Below, in pieces: positions 16,637 through 24,895 of a DNA stretch of 64,000 nucleotides (position 1 is its first letter; every line of letters begins with the position of its first letter). Where the stretch lies: contig NZ_JADFFL010000010.1 of the NCBI RefSeq assembly GCF_015222005.1, positions 105,367 through 169,366 of the forward strand. The letters run 5' to 3'. The notes beneath the pieces were generated by a model. The model saw only the letters and a list, made by a program, of their open reading frames with translations. It was not told the origin of the DNA and did not search any database. The position numbers and the translations under genes are program-made. The stretch comes from Mucilaginibacter myungsuensis. Lineage in GTDB: Bacteria; Bacteroidota; Bacteroidia; Sphingobacteriales; Sphingobacteriaceae.

Positions 16637-18931
16637 TTACTTACAGATCTCCATCCCCGAACTTGCTACAGTTGCGGTAGGCTTGTTATATTCATACTCT
16701 AATTCAAAAGCACGCAACACGGTCAGGTGCGATAGTAGATAAGCTAACGTACTTTCAGCCCCTTGGTTGCGGTTGATGCCGGTAGGTAGCAAGCCATCAC
16801 AGCAGCCTTTGGTCTCGTGGTCGTATAGCGGTGCACGTAGGGTATTCTCTCCCAAGAACCAGCGGTAGCTTAGGAACATCTTCTCGATATACTCCGGTTG
16901 ACGGAAGGTATTATAAGCCTCAAAGTGCATCAACACCATGGCCATGGTCTCGATAGCCTGCTGATCGAAGGTTGGGAAAGTGCCGCCACGATAATACCAA
17001 CCATCATTGCCAACCGGACTTAGATAGCCGTTAGACAGCGTCAGGTCATCCAGGAATTTCATGGTAGCAAGGGCGATACGTTTAACGTTCTCATCACCGG
17101 TTATCTCTGATGAGTGAAGCATAGCCAATGGCAGGATAGCATTATCATACGTCATGCTCTCCTCAAACCATTGCCAATCAGGCGTGGCGGTCTGTTCGTA
17201 AGCGTCTATCAATGGTTGGGTCAGGCGGATCAATATGCGTACCATACCCTCATCAGAAGGATAGACACGCAGGTAATGGCTGATACCTATAATGGTATTG
17301 GCCTGTCCGCGAATGTATTTTAAATTATCAAAATGACCGATCGAACGCTGGAATATCTCCATCGCAAACTCGCGGTACGAGTTATTAGGAGCGCAACCGA
17401 TCAGGTAACCCAAGGCCCAAATGGTACGACCGAAAGAATCCTCTGAACCAACCTCATCCAAATACTGGCGACTAAAACTTAGGAAGTTCCTGAAGTTACC
17501 GTCATCATTTTGCATGTAGTGGATATAGCTTAGATAGATGGGTAAAAGGCGCAATGCTTCGGCACTCTTGTTACGCTGATAAGCCATCAGCGCCATGATC
17601 AGCGCACGTGAGTTGTCATCCAAACAATAACCTTCTTTTAAGTTGGGGATGCCATATTTAGCATGCTGAACGATACCGGTATCATCGGTCAAACGGGTAA
17701 CATGCGCCAAACTGAATTTCGGCAGTATCTCCGGGTCTACAATGCTATTTTTTAAGATTTTAGCGCTGAAATCGTGGGTGCGGCAGCAATCGCTGGCTAC
17801 TTTAATAAACTCTGCACCGATCTGTGGATAACGTAAATGCAAGCCATACTCGTAAGCGTTGGCTTTCATTTGCTCTAAAGCGTCATTATCGCCAAGCAAC
17901 TCGTTAATGATGTCGCTTAAAGCTTCATGGTCTTTAAAATCGAATAAACGGCCGCGGTTATGCGCCAACAGTTCCACCGCGTGCCAGTATGGGGTAGATA
18001 CCACCGCCGAACCTGCACCAACAGCGTACGACAAAGTACCGCTGGTGATCTGCGCTTCGTTCAAGTAAGGGGTAACGTATATTTCAGAAGCTGTCAGGTA
18101 ATTGATCAGTTCCTCGTCGGTCACAAATTTATTAATGAAAGCCAGATGTTGCGATACGCCCAATTGCGCCGCAAGGCTTTTTAAATAGTCGCGATACTCT
18201 TCGCCCGAGTGCTTTAATACGCCGGGGTGGGTGTTGCCTAAGATCACATAAACTACATCAGGGTGTTTGGCTACGATAGCCGGCAAAGCTTTAACTACGG
18301 TCTCTAACCCTTTATTGCGGCTCAACAGACCAAAGGTCAGTAATACCCGATGGTCCTTAAATGCTGCCAGATTCTTCACAGGATTAATCTCCGGTGCTTC
18401 CAGATCTGGTACGCCGTGCTCAATGATCTGGATCTTATCTTCAGGGATATCGTAAATAGTGGTCAGGAACTCGACCGCGCGTTTGCTCATCACTACTACT
18501 TTTGATGATTGCTCGGCTATCTCACGAATGATCACACGTTGCACATAGCTTGGCTCTTTTAGTACGGTGTGCAGGATCGATATCAATGGTTTCTCCAAGC
18601 GCTTTAATAAAGGCAGAATATAGATACCGCTCTCGCCACCGTAAATGCCGAATTCGTGTTCCAGCAATACGGTATCCACATCACTTGTATTAATATAATT
18701 GGCCGCGCGGATATAATCTTTTTGATGGTTCTGACGGATCACATACTTTACCTCCTTAGGGTACTTGTATTCCTGCAGGTCTTCCGAGTCGTTCAGGGCT
18801 ACCACAAAGCCGCCCTCTAAAATATCCGTACGTTTGGGGTAATTGCTGCCGATAGCAGCCATCAGGTTCTGGTTAAAGGTTGCGATACCGCATTCGCGCG
18901 GCGGATAAGTAGAGATGTAGGCAATTTTCAT
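16637..18931 (-). CDS. GT4 glycosyltransferase fused to a predicted alpha/alpha-barrel domain
   Basis: The 764-residue protein has two parts. Residues 1-380 form a GT-B glycosyltransferase (MKIAYISTYPPRECGIATF, EHEFGIYGG, LLTFGLLSRNKGLETVVKAL, YLNEAQITSGTLSYAVGAGS). Residues about 400-750 are a series of helical hairpins with aromatic and acidic motifs (GYCLDDNSRALIMALMAYQ, NDDGNFRNFLSF, EDSFGRTIWALGYLIG, WFEESMTYDNAILPLAM, DQQAIETMAMVLMHF), suggesting an (alpha/alpha)6 barrel as in six-hairpin glycosidases. No signal peptide or TM, so it is cytoplasmic. It probably transfers a sugar, with the barrel binding, trimming or epimerising the product. It forms a set with the adjacent GT4 and the GH130 gene. 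Confidence 0.85.
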   Translation of the reverse strand: MKIAYISTYPPRECGIATFNQNLMAAIGSNYPKRTDILEGGFVVALNDSEDLQEYKYPKEVKYVIRQNHQKDYIRAANYINTSDVDTVLLEHEFGIYGGESGIYILPLLKRLEKPLISILHTVLKEPSYVQRVIIREIAEQSSKVVVMSKRAVEFLTTIYDIPEDKIQIIEHGVPDLEAPEINPVKNLAAFKDHRVLLTFGLLSRNKGLETVVKALPAIVAKHPDVVYVILGNTHPGVLKHSGEEYRDYLKSLAAQLGVSQHLAFINKFVTDEELINYLTASEIYVTPYLNEAQITSGTLSYAVGAGSAVVSTPYWHAVELLAHNRGRLFDFKDHEALSDIINELLGDNDALEQMKANAYEYGLHLRYPQIGAEFIKVASDCCRTHDFSAKILKNSIVDPEILPKFSLAHVTRLTDDTGIVQHAKYGIPNLKEGYCLDDNSRALIMALMAYQRNKSAEALRLLPIYLSYIHYMQNDDGNFRNFLSFSRQYLDEVGSEDSFGRTIWALGYLIGCAPNNSYREFAMEIFQRSIGHFDNLKYIRGQANTIIGISHYLRVYPSDEGMVRILIRLTQPLIDAYEQTATPDWQWFEESMTYDNAILPLAMLHSSEITGDENVKRIALATMKFLDDLTLSNGYLSPVGNDGWYYRGGTFPTFDQQAIETMAMVLMHFEAYNTFRQPEYIEKMFLSYRWFLGENTLRAPLYDHETKGCCDGLLPTGINRNQGAESTLAYLLSHLTVLRAFELEYEYNKPTATVASSGMEICK

Positions 18932-19240
18932 AGGTAGATGTATATACAGGTTGTTTTGTAGATGTATGTTATTCGTAAGTAATTCCTAAAATTTCGACAG
19001 CGATCGGCTTAAAAAAAGGGCATTTTCGATATGCTCATCGCGGTTTTTCTGCTCAAAGCCCCTTTATCATTATAATTGTATGATATAATGCATTAACCGT
19101 ACCAAGATATTGATACGATAAAGGCCTGCAAGGGTACGAGTGTGAGAGAGCAAAAACAAAAAAGCCTCCCGTAAGGAAGGCTTCAGTTATGATATCTTTA
19201 ACAACATCCGAGATCGAAATTCCGACATCCGTAATGGCCA
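18932..19240. other. Intergenic region upstream of the fused glycosyltransferase
   Basis: 309 bp. It holds a direct repeat GTAGATGTAT (near 18935 and 18960), the likely promoter of the glycosyltransferase, a terminator at 19162-19183 and a word-like stretch at 19201-19238 with two GACATCCG/ACATCCGA units. No coding frame is convincing. Confidence 0.5.
19162..19183 (-). terminator. Terminator of the sigma/anti-sigma-like operon
   Basis: AAGCCTCCC, loop GTAA, GGAAGGCTT (one mismatch), followed on the minus strand by TTTTTTGTTTTTG. It lies about 58 bp past the last gene of the operon. Confidence 0.82.
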
Positions 19241-19738
19241 TTAATCTTGCGGGTCTTTGTCTTTACCCTGACGCACGCGCATCACTTCAAGATTGAATTG
19301 CTGCTCTAAGCGGAAAACGTTGGCGGCCTTTTCGGCCGGCATTATTTTCAGGAACTCCTCGTAATAATGCGTTTTAATGCTGATGAGTTGCTGGTTCAGC
19401 TTGGCATCTTTCTGGAAAAAGTCTTTATCTTTTTTCTCGGTGTTCTCCAACATCAATTGAGTGATGGAATTATGGTCTTCCTGATACTCATCCAACTTGG
19501 CAAAGAAACGCGTGGCCTGCTCGGGTGTTAAACCCAACTGGCGCGACATATATTCTTTCTTGATCTCTAGTATCTTTTTATTCACATGCGGCACGGTCGC
19601 TTTCTTGTTCGGTTGTACGACCGTTTTATTGCTTCCCGCCCTGAATGACGGCGGTTGCAAATTTTGGGCGTAGCCCTTTAAGCCCGCGCTAAGCAGAATA
19701 ACCGTTAGTATAATGATATGCTTTTGCAGCGTTTTCAA
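19241..19738 (-). CDS. Periplasmic protein of unknown function, third gene of an ECF sigma operon
   Basis: The protein has a signal peptide (KTLQKHIIILTVILLSAG, cleavage near GYAQ), a Lys/Asn-rich linker and a helical domain (about 60-150) with YMSRQLGLTPEQATRFFAKL, EYQEDHNSITQLML and IKTHYYEEFLKIMPAEKAAN. The helices and the LTPEQA...F pattern recall Spy/CpxP-like stress proteins, but the similarity is loose. No ATG lies before the signal peptide. The TTG at 19738, one base after the upstream stop codon, is the best start; another TTG at 19780 would overlap the upstream gene by 41 bp. Probably translationally coupled. Confidence 0.75.
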   Translation of the reverse strand: MKTLQKHIIILTVILLSAGLKGYAQNLQPPSFRAGSNKTVVQPNKKATVPHVNKKILEIKKEYMSRQLGLTPEQATRFFAKLDEYQEDHNSITQLMLENTEKKDKDFFQKDAKLNQQLISIKTHYYEEFLKIMPAEKAANVFRLEQQFNLEVMRVRQGKDKDPQD

Positions 19739-19739
19739 A

Positions 19740-20762
19740 TTATTGTATATGTAAAGATAGTTTAAGCGCTTCGGGGTCAAGGGTGTTCAGTTCGCTGGTA
19801 GGCTCGTTGCCTGCCGGTAAACTGCCTTGCTCGCCGTTCAGCTTTAAATAAGCTTCCAGATCCTGAGCCGGGATATCTGATAATGCCTGGTGAATGTACG
19901 AACGCTTGTGCACATTCTTAGGATCCTGAAAATTATTAAAGAACCAAGTTGCACCGATCGCCATCACAAAACAAGCCGCCGTAGCATATTTATAAGTGCT
20001 GCTGGTGAACAGGTTGCGTACAATAGCATTACGCTTGTTGCCACCTATTGGCACCACTTTGGCTGGTTGCATCGTTTTAGCTGCAATGGCCGCCTGCATG
20101 TCCTCAAAGTAATTTTCGGGAACTGTAAAGCCTGCTTCTTGTCCGTTCAATATCTCGTCCACCGCGATAGTGGCGCTGATCTGCTGATGCTGATCTTCAA
20201 AGTAATTTTCCGGAACGGTAAAGTCGCCGGTGGTGTTCAGCATGGCTTCTTCAATATTGATACGGCTTTGCAATTCGGCCTGCATCTTATCAAAGTAATT
20301 ATCCGGAACGGTAAGATCACCTGCTGTGTGCTCTAAAGCAGCCTCGATATTGATACGGCTTTGCAGTTTAGCCTGCATTTGCTCAAAATAATCAGCAGGA
20401 ATAGTTAGGTCACCGGTAGTATTTTCTAAAGCAGCTTCGATATTGATGCGACTTTGAATGTCGGCTTGCATCTGCTCAAAATAACCTTGGGGAACGGTTA
20501 GGTCCCCAGTTGCATTTTGTGTTGCCTGTTCTATGTTGATACGACACGTGACCTGTGCTTCAAACTCCGTAAAATATCCCTCCGGAACGGTAAATCCCGT
20601 TTCCGTTTGATCATTTACTCCATCCACCACAGCGCGCGAAAGTGTCCTTTGATGCAGCTCGTCAAAGTAGCTCTCGGGCACGGTGAACGGGTTATCTGTT
20701 TTAACCTGTAGTTTTGACAGATATTCGTTTGCCCACTGCTCCATGTCTATATCACTTTTCAT
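19740..20762 (-). CDS. Membrane protein with seven 31-residue VPxxYF repeats, probable anti-sigma factor
   Basis: The 340-residue protein is cytoplasmic for its first 250 residues, has one TM segment (about 259-276, ATAACFVMAIGATWFF) and a 60-residue periplasmic tail. The cytoplasmic part is an exact tandem array: FTVP/LTVP/LTIP begins at residues 26, 57, 88, 119, 150, 181 and 212, always 31 apart. The consensus is FTVPxxYFEQMQAxIQSRIN followed by IEAALxNTTGD. The VPxxYF motif occurs once or twice in many Bacteroidota proteins encoded after ECF sigma genes. Position directly after a sigma factor (51-bp gap) and the topology point to an anti-sigma factor, but no known anti-sigma domain is recognised. 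Confidence 0.8.
   Translation of the reverse strand: MKSDIDMEQWANEYLSKLQVKTDNPFTVPESYFDELHQRTLSRAVVDGVNDQTETGFTVPEGYFTEFEAQVTCRINIEQATQNATGDLTVPQGYFEQMQADIQSRINIEAALENTTGDLTIPADYFEQMQAKLQSRINIEAALEHTAGDLTVPDNYFDKMQAELQSRINIEEAMLNTTGDFTVPENYFEDQHQQISATIAVDEILNGQEAGFTVPENYFEDMQAAIAAKTMQPAKVVPIGGNKRNAIVRNLFTSSTYKYATAACFVMAIGATWFFNNFQDPKNVHKRSYIHQALSDIPAQDLEAYLKLNGEQGSLPAGNEPTSELNTLDPEALKLSLHIQ
20072..20687 (-). repeat. Tandem 93-bp coding repeats (seven units)
   Basis: In-frame array inside the preceding gene. Unit starts are at 20687, 20594, 20501, 20408, 20315, 20222 and 20129 on the minus strand. Units 3-5 are nearly identical at the DNA level, so copy number may vary between strains. Confidence 0.9.
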
Positions 20763-20813
20763 ACATTGGGATAGATGAAAATTAAATGAAAAGGTTTAAT
20801 CACAAAATTAAAA

Positions 20814-21368
20814 TTATTCGTGAGATAGCAAATGCGCTTCAATTTTCTTCACCGCTAAGTGGAACGAGGCTTTTAGTGCCCCTACGCTGGTCCCCAAAAC
20901 GTCGGATATTTCCTCGTACTTCATGTCGTCGTAATACTTCATGTTAAATACCAAACGCTGTTTATCGGGCAGGGTCAACAAGGCTTCCTGTAATTTGCGT
21001 TGCGCTTTGTCGCCGTCAAAATACGTAGAATCAGCTAATGATTCGGCTAATTCGTGCGATACATCATCCAGCGGAATATTATTTTTAGCTTTCTTTTTGT
21101 TTAAAAAGGTGATGCATTCGTTAGTGGCAATACGGTACATCCAGGTATAAAGCTGGGCATCACTACGAAAGTTGATCAGGCTTTTCCAAATTTTTACAAA
21201 CACGTCCTGGGTAACGTCGTCGGCATCGTCGTGATCGATCACCATGCGGCGCACGTGCCAGTATATTTTTTGCTGATATTTTTTAATGAGCAAATTAAAG
21301 GCCTCGTTCCGGGTACGTTCCTCCCTGAACTTGCTTAATATCTCCTCATCCTCTACCGGTTGTGCCAT
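20814..21368 (-). CDS. ECF-type RNA polymerase sigma factor
   Basis: The 184-residue sigma-70 family protein has region 2 (DDADDVTQDVFVKIWKSLIN, YTWMYRIATNECITFLNKKK) and region 4 (LLTLPDKQRLVFNMKYYDDM, EISDVLGTSVGALKASFHLA). It is the first gene of a three-gene leftward operon with the 31-residue-repeat protein and a periplasmic helical protein. This order, sigma then a membrane protein then a periplasmic protein, fits an ECF module sensing envelope state. The signal is unknown. Confidence 0.94.
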   Translation of the reverse strand: MAQPVEDEEILSKFREERTRNEAFNLLIKKYQQKIYWHVRRMVIDHDDADDVTQDVFVKIWKSLINFRSDAQLYTWMYRIATNECITFLNKKKAKNNIPLDDVSHELAESLADSTYFDGDKAQRKLQEALLTLPDKQRLVFNMKYYDDMKYEEISDVLGTSVGALKASFHLAVKKIEAHLLSHE

Positions 21369-21399
21369 TTTTACTTGTTCTATTAAAAATATTCTTTTT

Positions 21400-21481
21400 T
21401 GTCATTGCGACGAACGAAGCAACCGCGGACTTTACAGAGTTGCTCTGCTTATTCGCGATTGCTTCGTTCGTCGCAATGACA
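21400..21481. repeat. Dispersed palindrome, GTCATTGCGA family, copy A
   Basis: The left arm TGTCATTGCGACGAACGAAG pairs with the right arm CTTCGTTCGTCGCAATGACA. The centre has ACAGAGTTGCTCTGC. It matches copies at 43206-43301, 44401-44486 and 57450-57534. Confidence 0.88.
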
Positions 21482-21569
21482 AGGGTGGCTTGTTTCCAAA
21501 CCACCTTACCTAAAGCGTAAACGCCTTAAATTGTTTTGTAACGAGATACAACGCACTCGTCGCGCTAAA

Positions 21570-22382
21570 TTATGGTTTTTTTGCGAATATGTATTCGCTC
21601 GAAAAGTCAGTATCTGCACTAAGCGAACGTAAGTCAACCCCACCAGCTCCCAAAGGTGGGCCGCCATTTTGGGTTTTTATTATCGGCACTTCAAACCCAG
21701 GCGGCAGGACCTTGGCTAAGACCTTAATGTTGTAAAATAATTTCCGCTGATCTTCGTTTAAAGATAAATATTTCAACGGAATGGCTAATTCATAATTTAG
21801 CGCATGCGTATCATCTATTTTCAGACCCACCCTTACTTCTTCTTCGTTATAGATCGAGATAAGCGTATCGATGGCTTTCACTCCGTCAATTCTAATGAGC
21901 TTGTAACTTTCTATGCCTTTACTATTTACTCTTGCTATTTGAGTATCACGTGTTTGCTGTCCGCCGTTGTTAACGTTAGCGTCTACTGATCCGGCTGGCA
22001 TCTGCTTATATAAGTTTGCTACATCGTTGCGGCCGACAATGGGGAATGTTATCGCAACCATTCCCTTATCTCTTTTTAAGCTATTAAAAGTTAATCGCAC
22101 ACCGCCGGTTAATATTTTGGATGTGATCAAGGAGTTTTTTGAATGTAGAACTATATATAAATTATTATCATCGTTGGCAATAGTATAAAACAAAGGTATC
22201 GTCTTATTATATGCACCAAACTTATTCTCCCATTCGCCCAATTTACCATCGATCTTAATATTTGCGGGTGCCCGTAAACCTGCGGTTTGCGTATCCGGAA
22301 GTTTTTGGGCGGACGTCTCTTTGATAAAAAGAGATAGAACTATCGCAAGGATACTTAATAACACGGTTGATACATTTTTCAT
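21570..22382 (-). CDS. Secreted protein of unknown function, possible sugar-binding-like beta domain
   Basis: The 270-residue protein has a signal peptide (MKNVSTVLLSILAIVLSLFI, then KETSAQ) and a beta-rich body. ANIKIDGKLGEWENKFGAYN followed by NDDNNLYIVLHSKNS is the usual opening of CBM9/DOMON-like domains found in many secreted Bacteroidota proteins. The C-terminal region has a Gly/Pro stretch (GGPPLGAGG). The ATG at 22382 gives a normal signal peptide; one at 22397 is also possible. It lies after the transketolase genes with a hairpin between, so it is probably not part of that unit. Confidence 0.75.
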   Translation of the reverse strand: MKNVSTVLLSILAIVLSLFIKETSAQKLPDTQTAGLRAPANIKIDGKLGEWENKFGAYNKTIPLFYTIANDDNNLYIVLHSKNSLITSKILTGGVRLTFNSLKRDKGMVAITFPIVGRNDVANLYKQMPAGSVDANVNNGGQQTRDTQIARVNSKGIESYKLIRIDGVKAIDTLISIYNEEEVRVGLKIDDTHALNYELAIPLKYLSLNEDQRKLFYNIKVLAKVLPPGFEVPIIKTQNGGPPLGAGGVDLRSLSADTDFSSEYIFAKKP

Positions 22383-22444
22383 GTTCAAGTGGGCCATCTA
22401 TTGTTATTGGGTTAAGGTTTCGATTGCGGAGAACAGAGGACCTT

Positions 22445-22476
22445 AAAAGACCTCTCCCACACAGGAGAGGACTTTT
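22445..22476 (-). terminator. Hairpin after the transketolase C-terminal gene
   Basis: AAAAGACCTCTCC, loop CACACA, GGAGAGGACTTTT (one mismatch). On the minus strand the stem ends with TTTTAAGG. It lies just past the stop codon at 22487. Confidence 0.7.
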
Positions 22477-22486
22477 AAATAGTGTC

Positions 22487-23443
22487 TTATCCTTTACGCT
22501 TAATAACGCGTAAAGCAGCTTCAACGATATGTTTAGCGTCAAGGCCGTATTTCTCCATTAGTTGCTCAGGTGTACCGCTCTCGCCAAAGCTGTCGTTAAC
22601 TGCAACGTATTCTTGAGGGGCAGGGGTGTTGGTAGCCAATACTTGTGCTACGCTGTCACCTAAGCCACCCAAACGGTTGTGCTCCTCGGCAGTTACCACG
22701 CAACCTGTTTTTGCAACCGACTCTAAGATCGCTTTAGCGTCCAAAGGTTTAATGGTGTGGATGTTGATGATCTCGGCATCGATACCCATTTCGGCCAATT
22801 GCTCACCGGCTTGGATAGCTTCCCAAACCAAATGGCCTGTAGCAAAGATACTTACGTCTTTACCCTCGTTCACCATCCACGCTTTACCGATCTCGAATTT
22901 TTGATCAGCATCTGTAAAGATAGGCACCACCGGGCGACCAAAACGCAGGTAAACCGGGCCTTCATATTCAGCAATGGCAATAGTAGCTGCTTTAGTTTGG
23001 TTATAATCGCAAGGGTTGATCACTGTCATGCCCGGCAACATTTTCATCAGGCCTATATCTTCTAAGATCTGGTGGGTAGCACCATCCTCGCCTAAAGTTA
23101 AACCCGCGTGAGACGCGCAGATCTTCACGTTCTTGTCCGAGTAAGCGATCGATTGACGGATCTGGTCATAAACCCTACCGGTAGAAAAGTTAGCGAAGGT
23201 ACCTGTAAAAGGAACTTTACCGCCGATGGTCAGACCTGCCGCAATGCCCATCATGTTAGCCTCGGCAATACCGATCTGGAAAAAACGCTCAGGGAATTCT
23301 TTAATAAAGTCCTGCATTTTTAACGATCCGATAAGGTCGGCGCAAAGTGCAACCACTTGGTCGTTACGTTTACCGGCTTCCAGTAAGCCCGCGCCAAAGC
23401 CCGAGCGAGTATCTTTTTTATCTGTGTATGTGTACTTTTTCAT
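22487..23443 (-). CDS. Transketolase, C-terminal subunit
   Basis: The 318-residue protein corresponds to the C-terminal half of transketolase: a pyrimidine-binding domain (TRSGFGAGLLEAGKRNDQVV, then IAEANMMGIAAGLTIGGKVP, and GEDGATHQILEDIGLMKMLP) and the transketolase C-terminal domain (ATGHLVWEAIQAGEQLAEMG, AEEHNRLGGLGDSVAQVL). With the N-terminal half encoded 99 bp upstream it should interconvert pentose and hexose phosphates in the non-oxidative pentose phosphate pathway, which would also process xylulose-5-phosphate from the xylose locus in this window. Split transketolases are known from other bacteria and archaea. A word-type inverted repeat separates the two genes. Confidence 0.95.
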   Translation of the reverse strand: MKKYTYTDKKDTRSGFGAGLLEAGKRNDQVVALCADLIGSLKMQDFIKEFPERFFQIGIAEANMMGIAAGLTIGGKVPFTGTFANFSTGRVYDQIRQSIAYSDKNVKICASHAGLTLGEDGATHQILEDIGLMKMLPGMTVINPCDYNQTKAATIAIAEYEGPVYLRFGRPVVPIFTDADQKFEIGKAWMVNEGKDVSIFATGHLVWEAIQAGEQLAEMGIDAEIINIHTIKPLDAKAILESVAKTGCVVTAEEHNRLGGLGDSVAQVLATNTPAPQEYVAVNDSFGESGTPEQLMEKYGLDAKHIVEAALRVIKRKG

Positions 23444-23454
23444 TGTGTGGTGAT

Positions 23455-23538
23455 AAGTTTTGAGTGGTGAGTAGTGAGTTTTGAGTATTCGAAAGGCATT
23501 GTTTTTTAACTCAGAACTTACAACTCAGAACTCATGAC
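23455..23538. repeat. Word-type inverted repeat between transketolase halves
   Basis: The left arm (23455-23486) is made of variants of TTTTGAGT/GGTGAGT/AGTGAGT. The right arm (23508-23538) is made of AACTCAGAACTT and AACTCAGAACTC. It occupies almost the whole 99-bp gap between two genes that need balanced expression. Confidence 0.78.
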
Positions 23539-23542
23539 TAAA

Positions 23543-24388
23543 TTAATAATCTCCTAAAGTTTCCTCTAATTGTGCTAATGCGGCGGCTAATTGCTCGTCG
23601 TTAGGGGCAACGCCGTGCCATTTGTGGCTGCCCATCATAAAGTCGACACCATAGCCCATGCCCGTGTGCATCAATATTACGATAGACTTGCCTTTACCTG
23701 TGCGCGACTTAGCCTCGGCCAATGTGCTTACTACCTCGGTCATGTCGTTACCATTCATGGTCAAAACGTCCCAGCCAAAAGCGGTCCATTTAGCGGCAAG
23801 ATCCAACAGACCTAAAATCTTATCGGTAGGGCCGTCTATCTGCTGACCGTTCACGTCAACCGTAGCGATCAAATTATCAACCTTATTGTGCGGAGCGAAC
23901 ATCGCAGCTTCCCAGATCTGACCTTCTTGCAGCTCGCCATCACCGTGTAAAGTAAATACCAAGCTATCATCACCATTCAGCTTTTTAGCCAAAGCAGCAC
24001 CGATAGCGACTGAAAGACCTTGACCTAATGACCCTGACGCGATACGTACACCAGGAAGGTGCTCGTGTGTAGTTGGGTGACCTTGTAACCTTGTGTTTAG
24101 CTTGCGGAACGTAGCTAACTCAGCTTTACCAAAATATCCGGCATGCCCCAAAACGCTGTAAAATACCGGTGAAATGTGACCGTTAGACAAGAAGAACAGG
24201 TCCTCGCCAATGCCGTCCATGTTAAATTTAGGGTCGTGTTTCATGGTGGCGAAGTAAAGGCCAACCAAAAAATCGGTACAGCCTAAAGAGCCGCCTGGGT
24301 GACCCGACTGGCAACCATGTACCATGCGTACAATATCGCGGCGCACCTGTGATGCTACGCTTTTTAATTCGTCGATGTTTGTAGTCAT
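23543..24388 (-). CDS. Transketolase, N-terminal subunit
   Basis: The 281-residue protein is the thiamine-diphosphate-binding N-terminal half of transketolase: ANQ-type start SQVRRDIVRMVHGCQSGHPG with the conserved His-Pro-Gly, HISPVFYSVLGHAGYF, SGSLGQGLSVAIGAALAKK, and the TPP motif HGDGELQEGQIWEAAMFAP ending in VDVNGQQIDG. It forms one active enzyme with the C-terminal subunit encoded downstream. It lies 45 bp after the Bcp gene on the same strand and may be transcribed with it. Confidence 0.95.
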   Translation of the reverse strand: MTTNIDELKSVASQVRRDIVRMVHGCQSGHPGGSLGCTDFLVGLYFATMKHDPKFNMDGIGEDLFFLSNGHISPVFYSVLGHAGYFGKAELATFRKLNTRLQGHPTTHEHLPGVRIASGSLGQGLSVAIGAALAKKLNGDDSLVFTLHGDGELQEGQIWEAAMFAPHNKVDNLIATVDVNGQQIDGPTDKILGLLDLAAKWTAFGWDVLTMNGNDMTEVVSTLAEAKSRTGKGKSIVILMHTGMGYGVDFMMGSHKWHGVAPNDEQLAAALAQLEETLGDY

Positions 24389-24433
24389 TATTTTAATAAG
24401 AAGTAAAAAACTGTGATGTCTGTTGAATATAAA

Positions 24434-24895
24434 TTAGCCGATAAGATCCAGCACCTGTTGTGATGCATTTTTGGTGTCGACCTTTTGGATGATGTTTTTA
24501 ATAATGCCGTCGCCGTCGATAATGAACGTCAGGCGGGCAGTTCCCATATACTTTTTGCCGTACATGTTCTTTTCTACCCAAACACCATAAGCCTCGTTTA
24601 TCTCTTTGCTCTCGTCGGCAATAAGGGTGAACGGCAAGCTATGCTTGGTCTCGAACTTTTTGTGCGACTTTTCGCTGTCGGTGCTTACACCAACAACCTC
24701 ATAGCCTTTTGATAGCAAGGACTGGTAGTTATCACGGAAATCGCAAGCTTCGGCAGTGCAGCCCGGGGTATCGTCCTTTGGATAGAAATACAGGATGGTG
24801 GTTTTTCCTTTAAAGTCTGATAAAGAAACTTCCTTGCCGTTCTGATCTTTGGCTGTGAAGTTAGGGGCTTTATCGCCCTCTTTTAATGTTGACAT
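24434..24895 (-). CDS. bcp: Thioredoxin-dependent thiol peroxidase (Bcp/PrxQ)
   Basis: The 153-residue atypical 2-Cys peroxiredoxin reduces organic hydroperoxides and H2O2 with electrons from thioredoxin. The peroxidatic C46 lies in DDTPGCTAEACDFRDNY with the resolving C51 five residues on, as in PrxQ enzymes. The start ATG overlaps the stop codon of the M23 peptidase gene by one base (TAATG), a sign of translational coupling. It is cytoplasmic, without signal peptide. Confidence 0.96.
   Translation of the reverse strand: MSTLKEGDKAPNFTAKDQNGKEVSLSDFKGKTTILYFYPKDDTPGCTAEACDFRDNYQSLLSKGYEVVGVSTDSEKSHKKFETKHSLPFTLIADESKEINEAYGVWVEKNMYGKKYMGTARLTFIIDGDGIIKNIIQKVDTKNASQQVLDLIG

Noticed and set aside
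19053..19241. 62-codon minus-strand frame
   Set aside because: It runs through the terminator hairpin at 19162-19183 and the word-like repeat; not a plausible gene.
20072..20687. Regular 93-bp repeats that might look like a CRISPR or satellite array
   Set aside because: The period is an exact multiple of three, the frame stays open through all units and the repeats encode a conserved peptide motif; there are no unique spacers and no cas genes.
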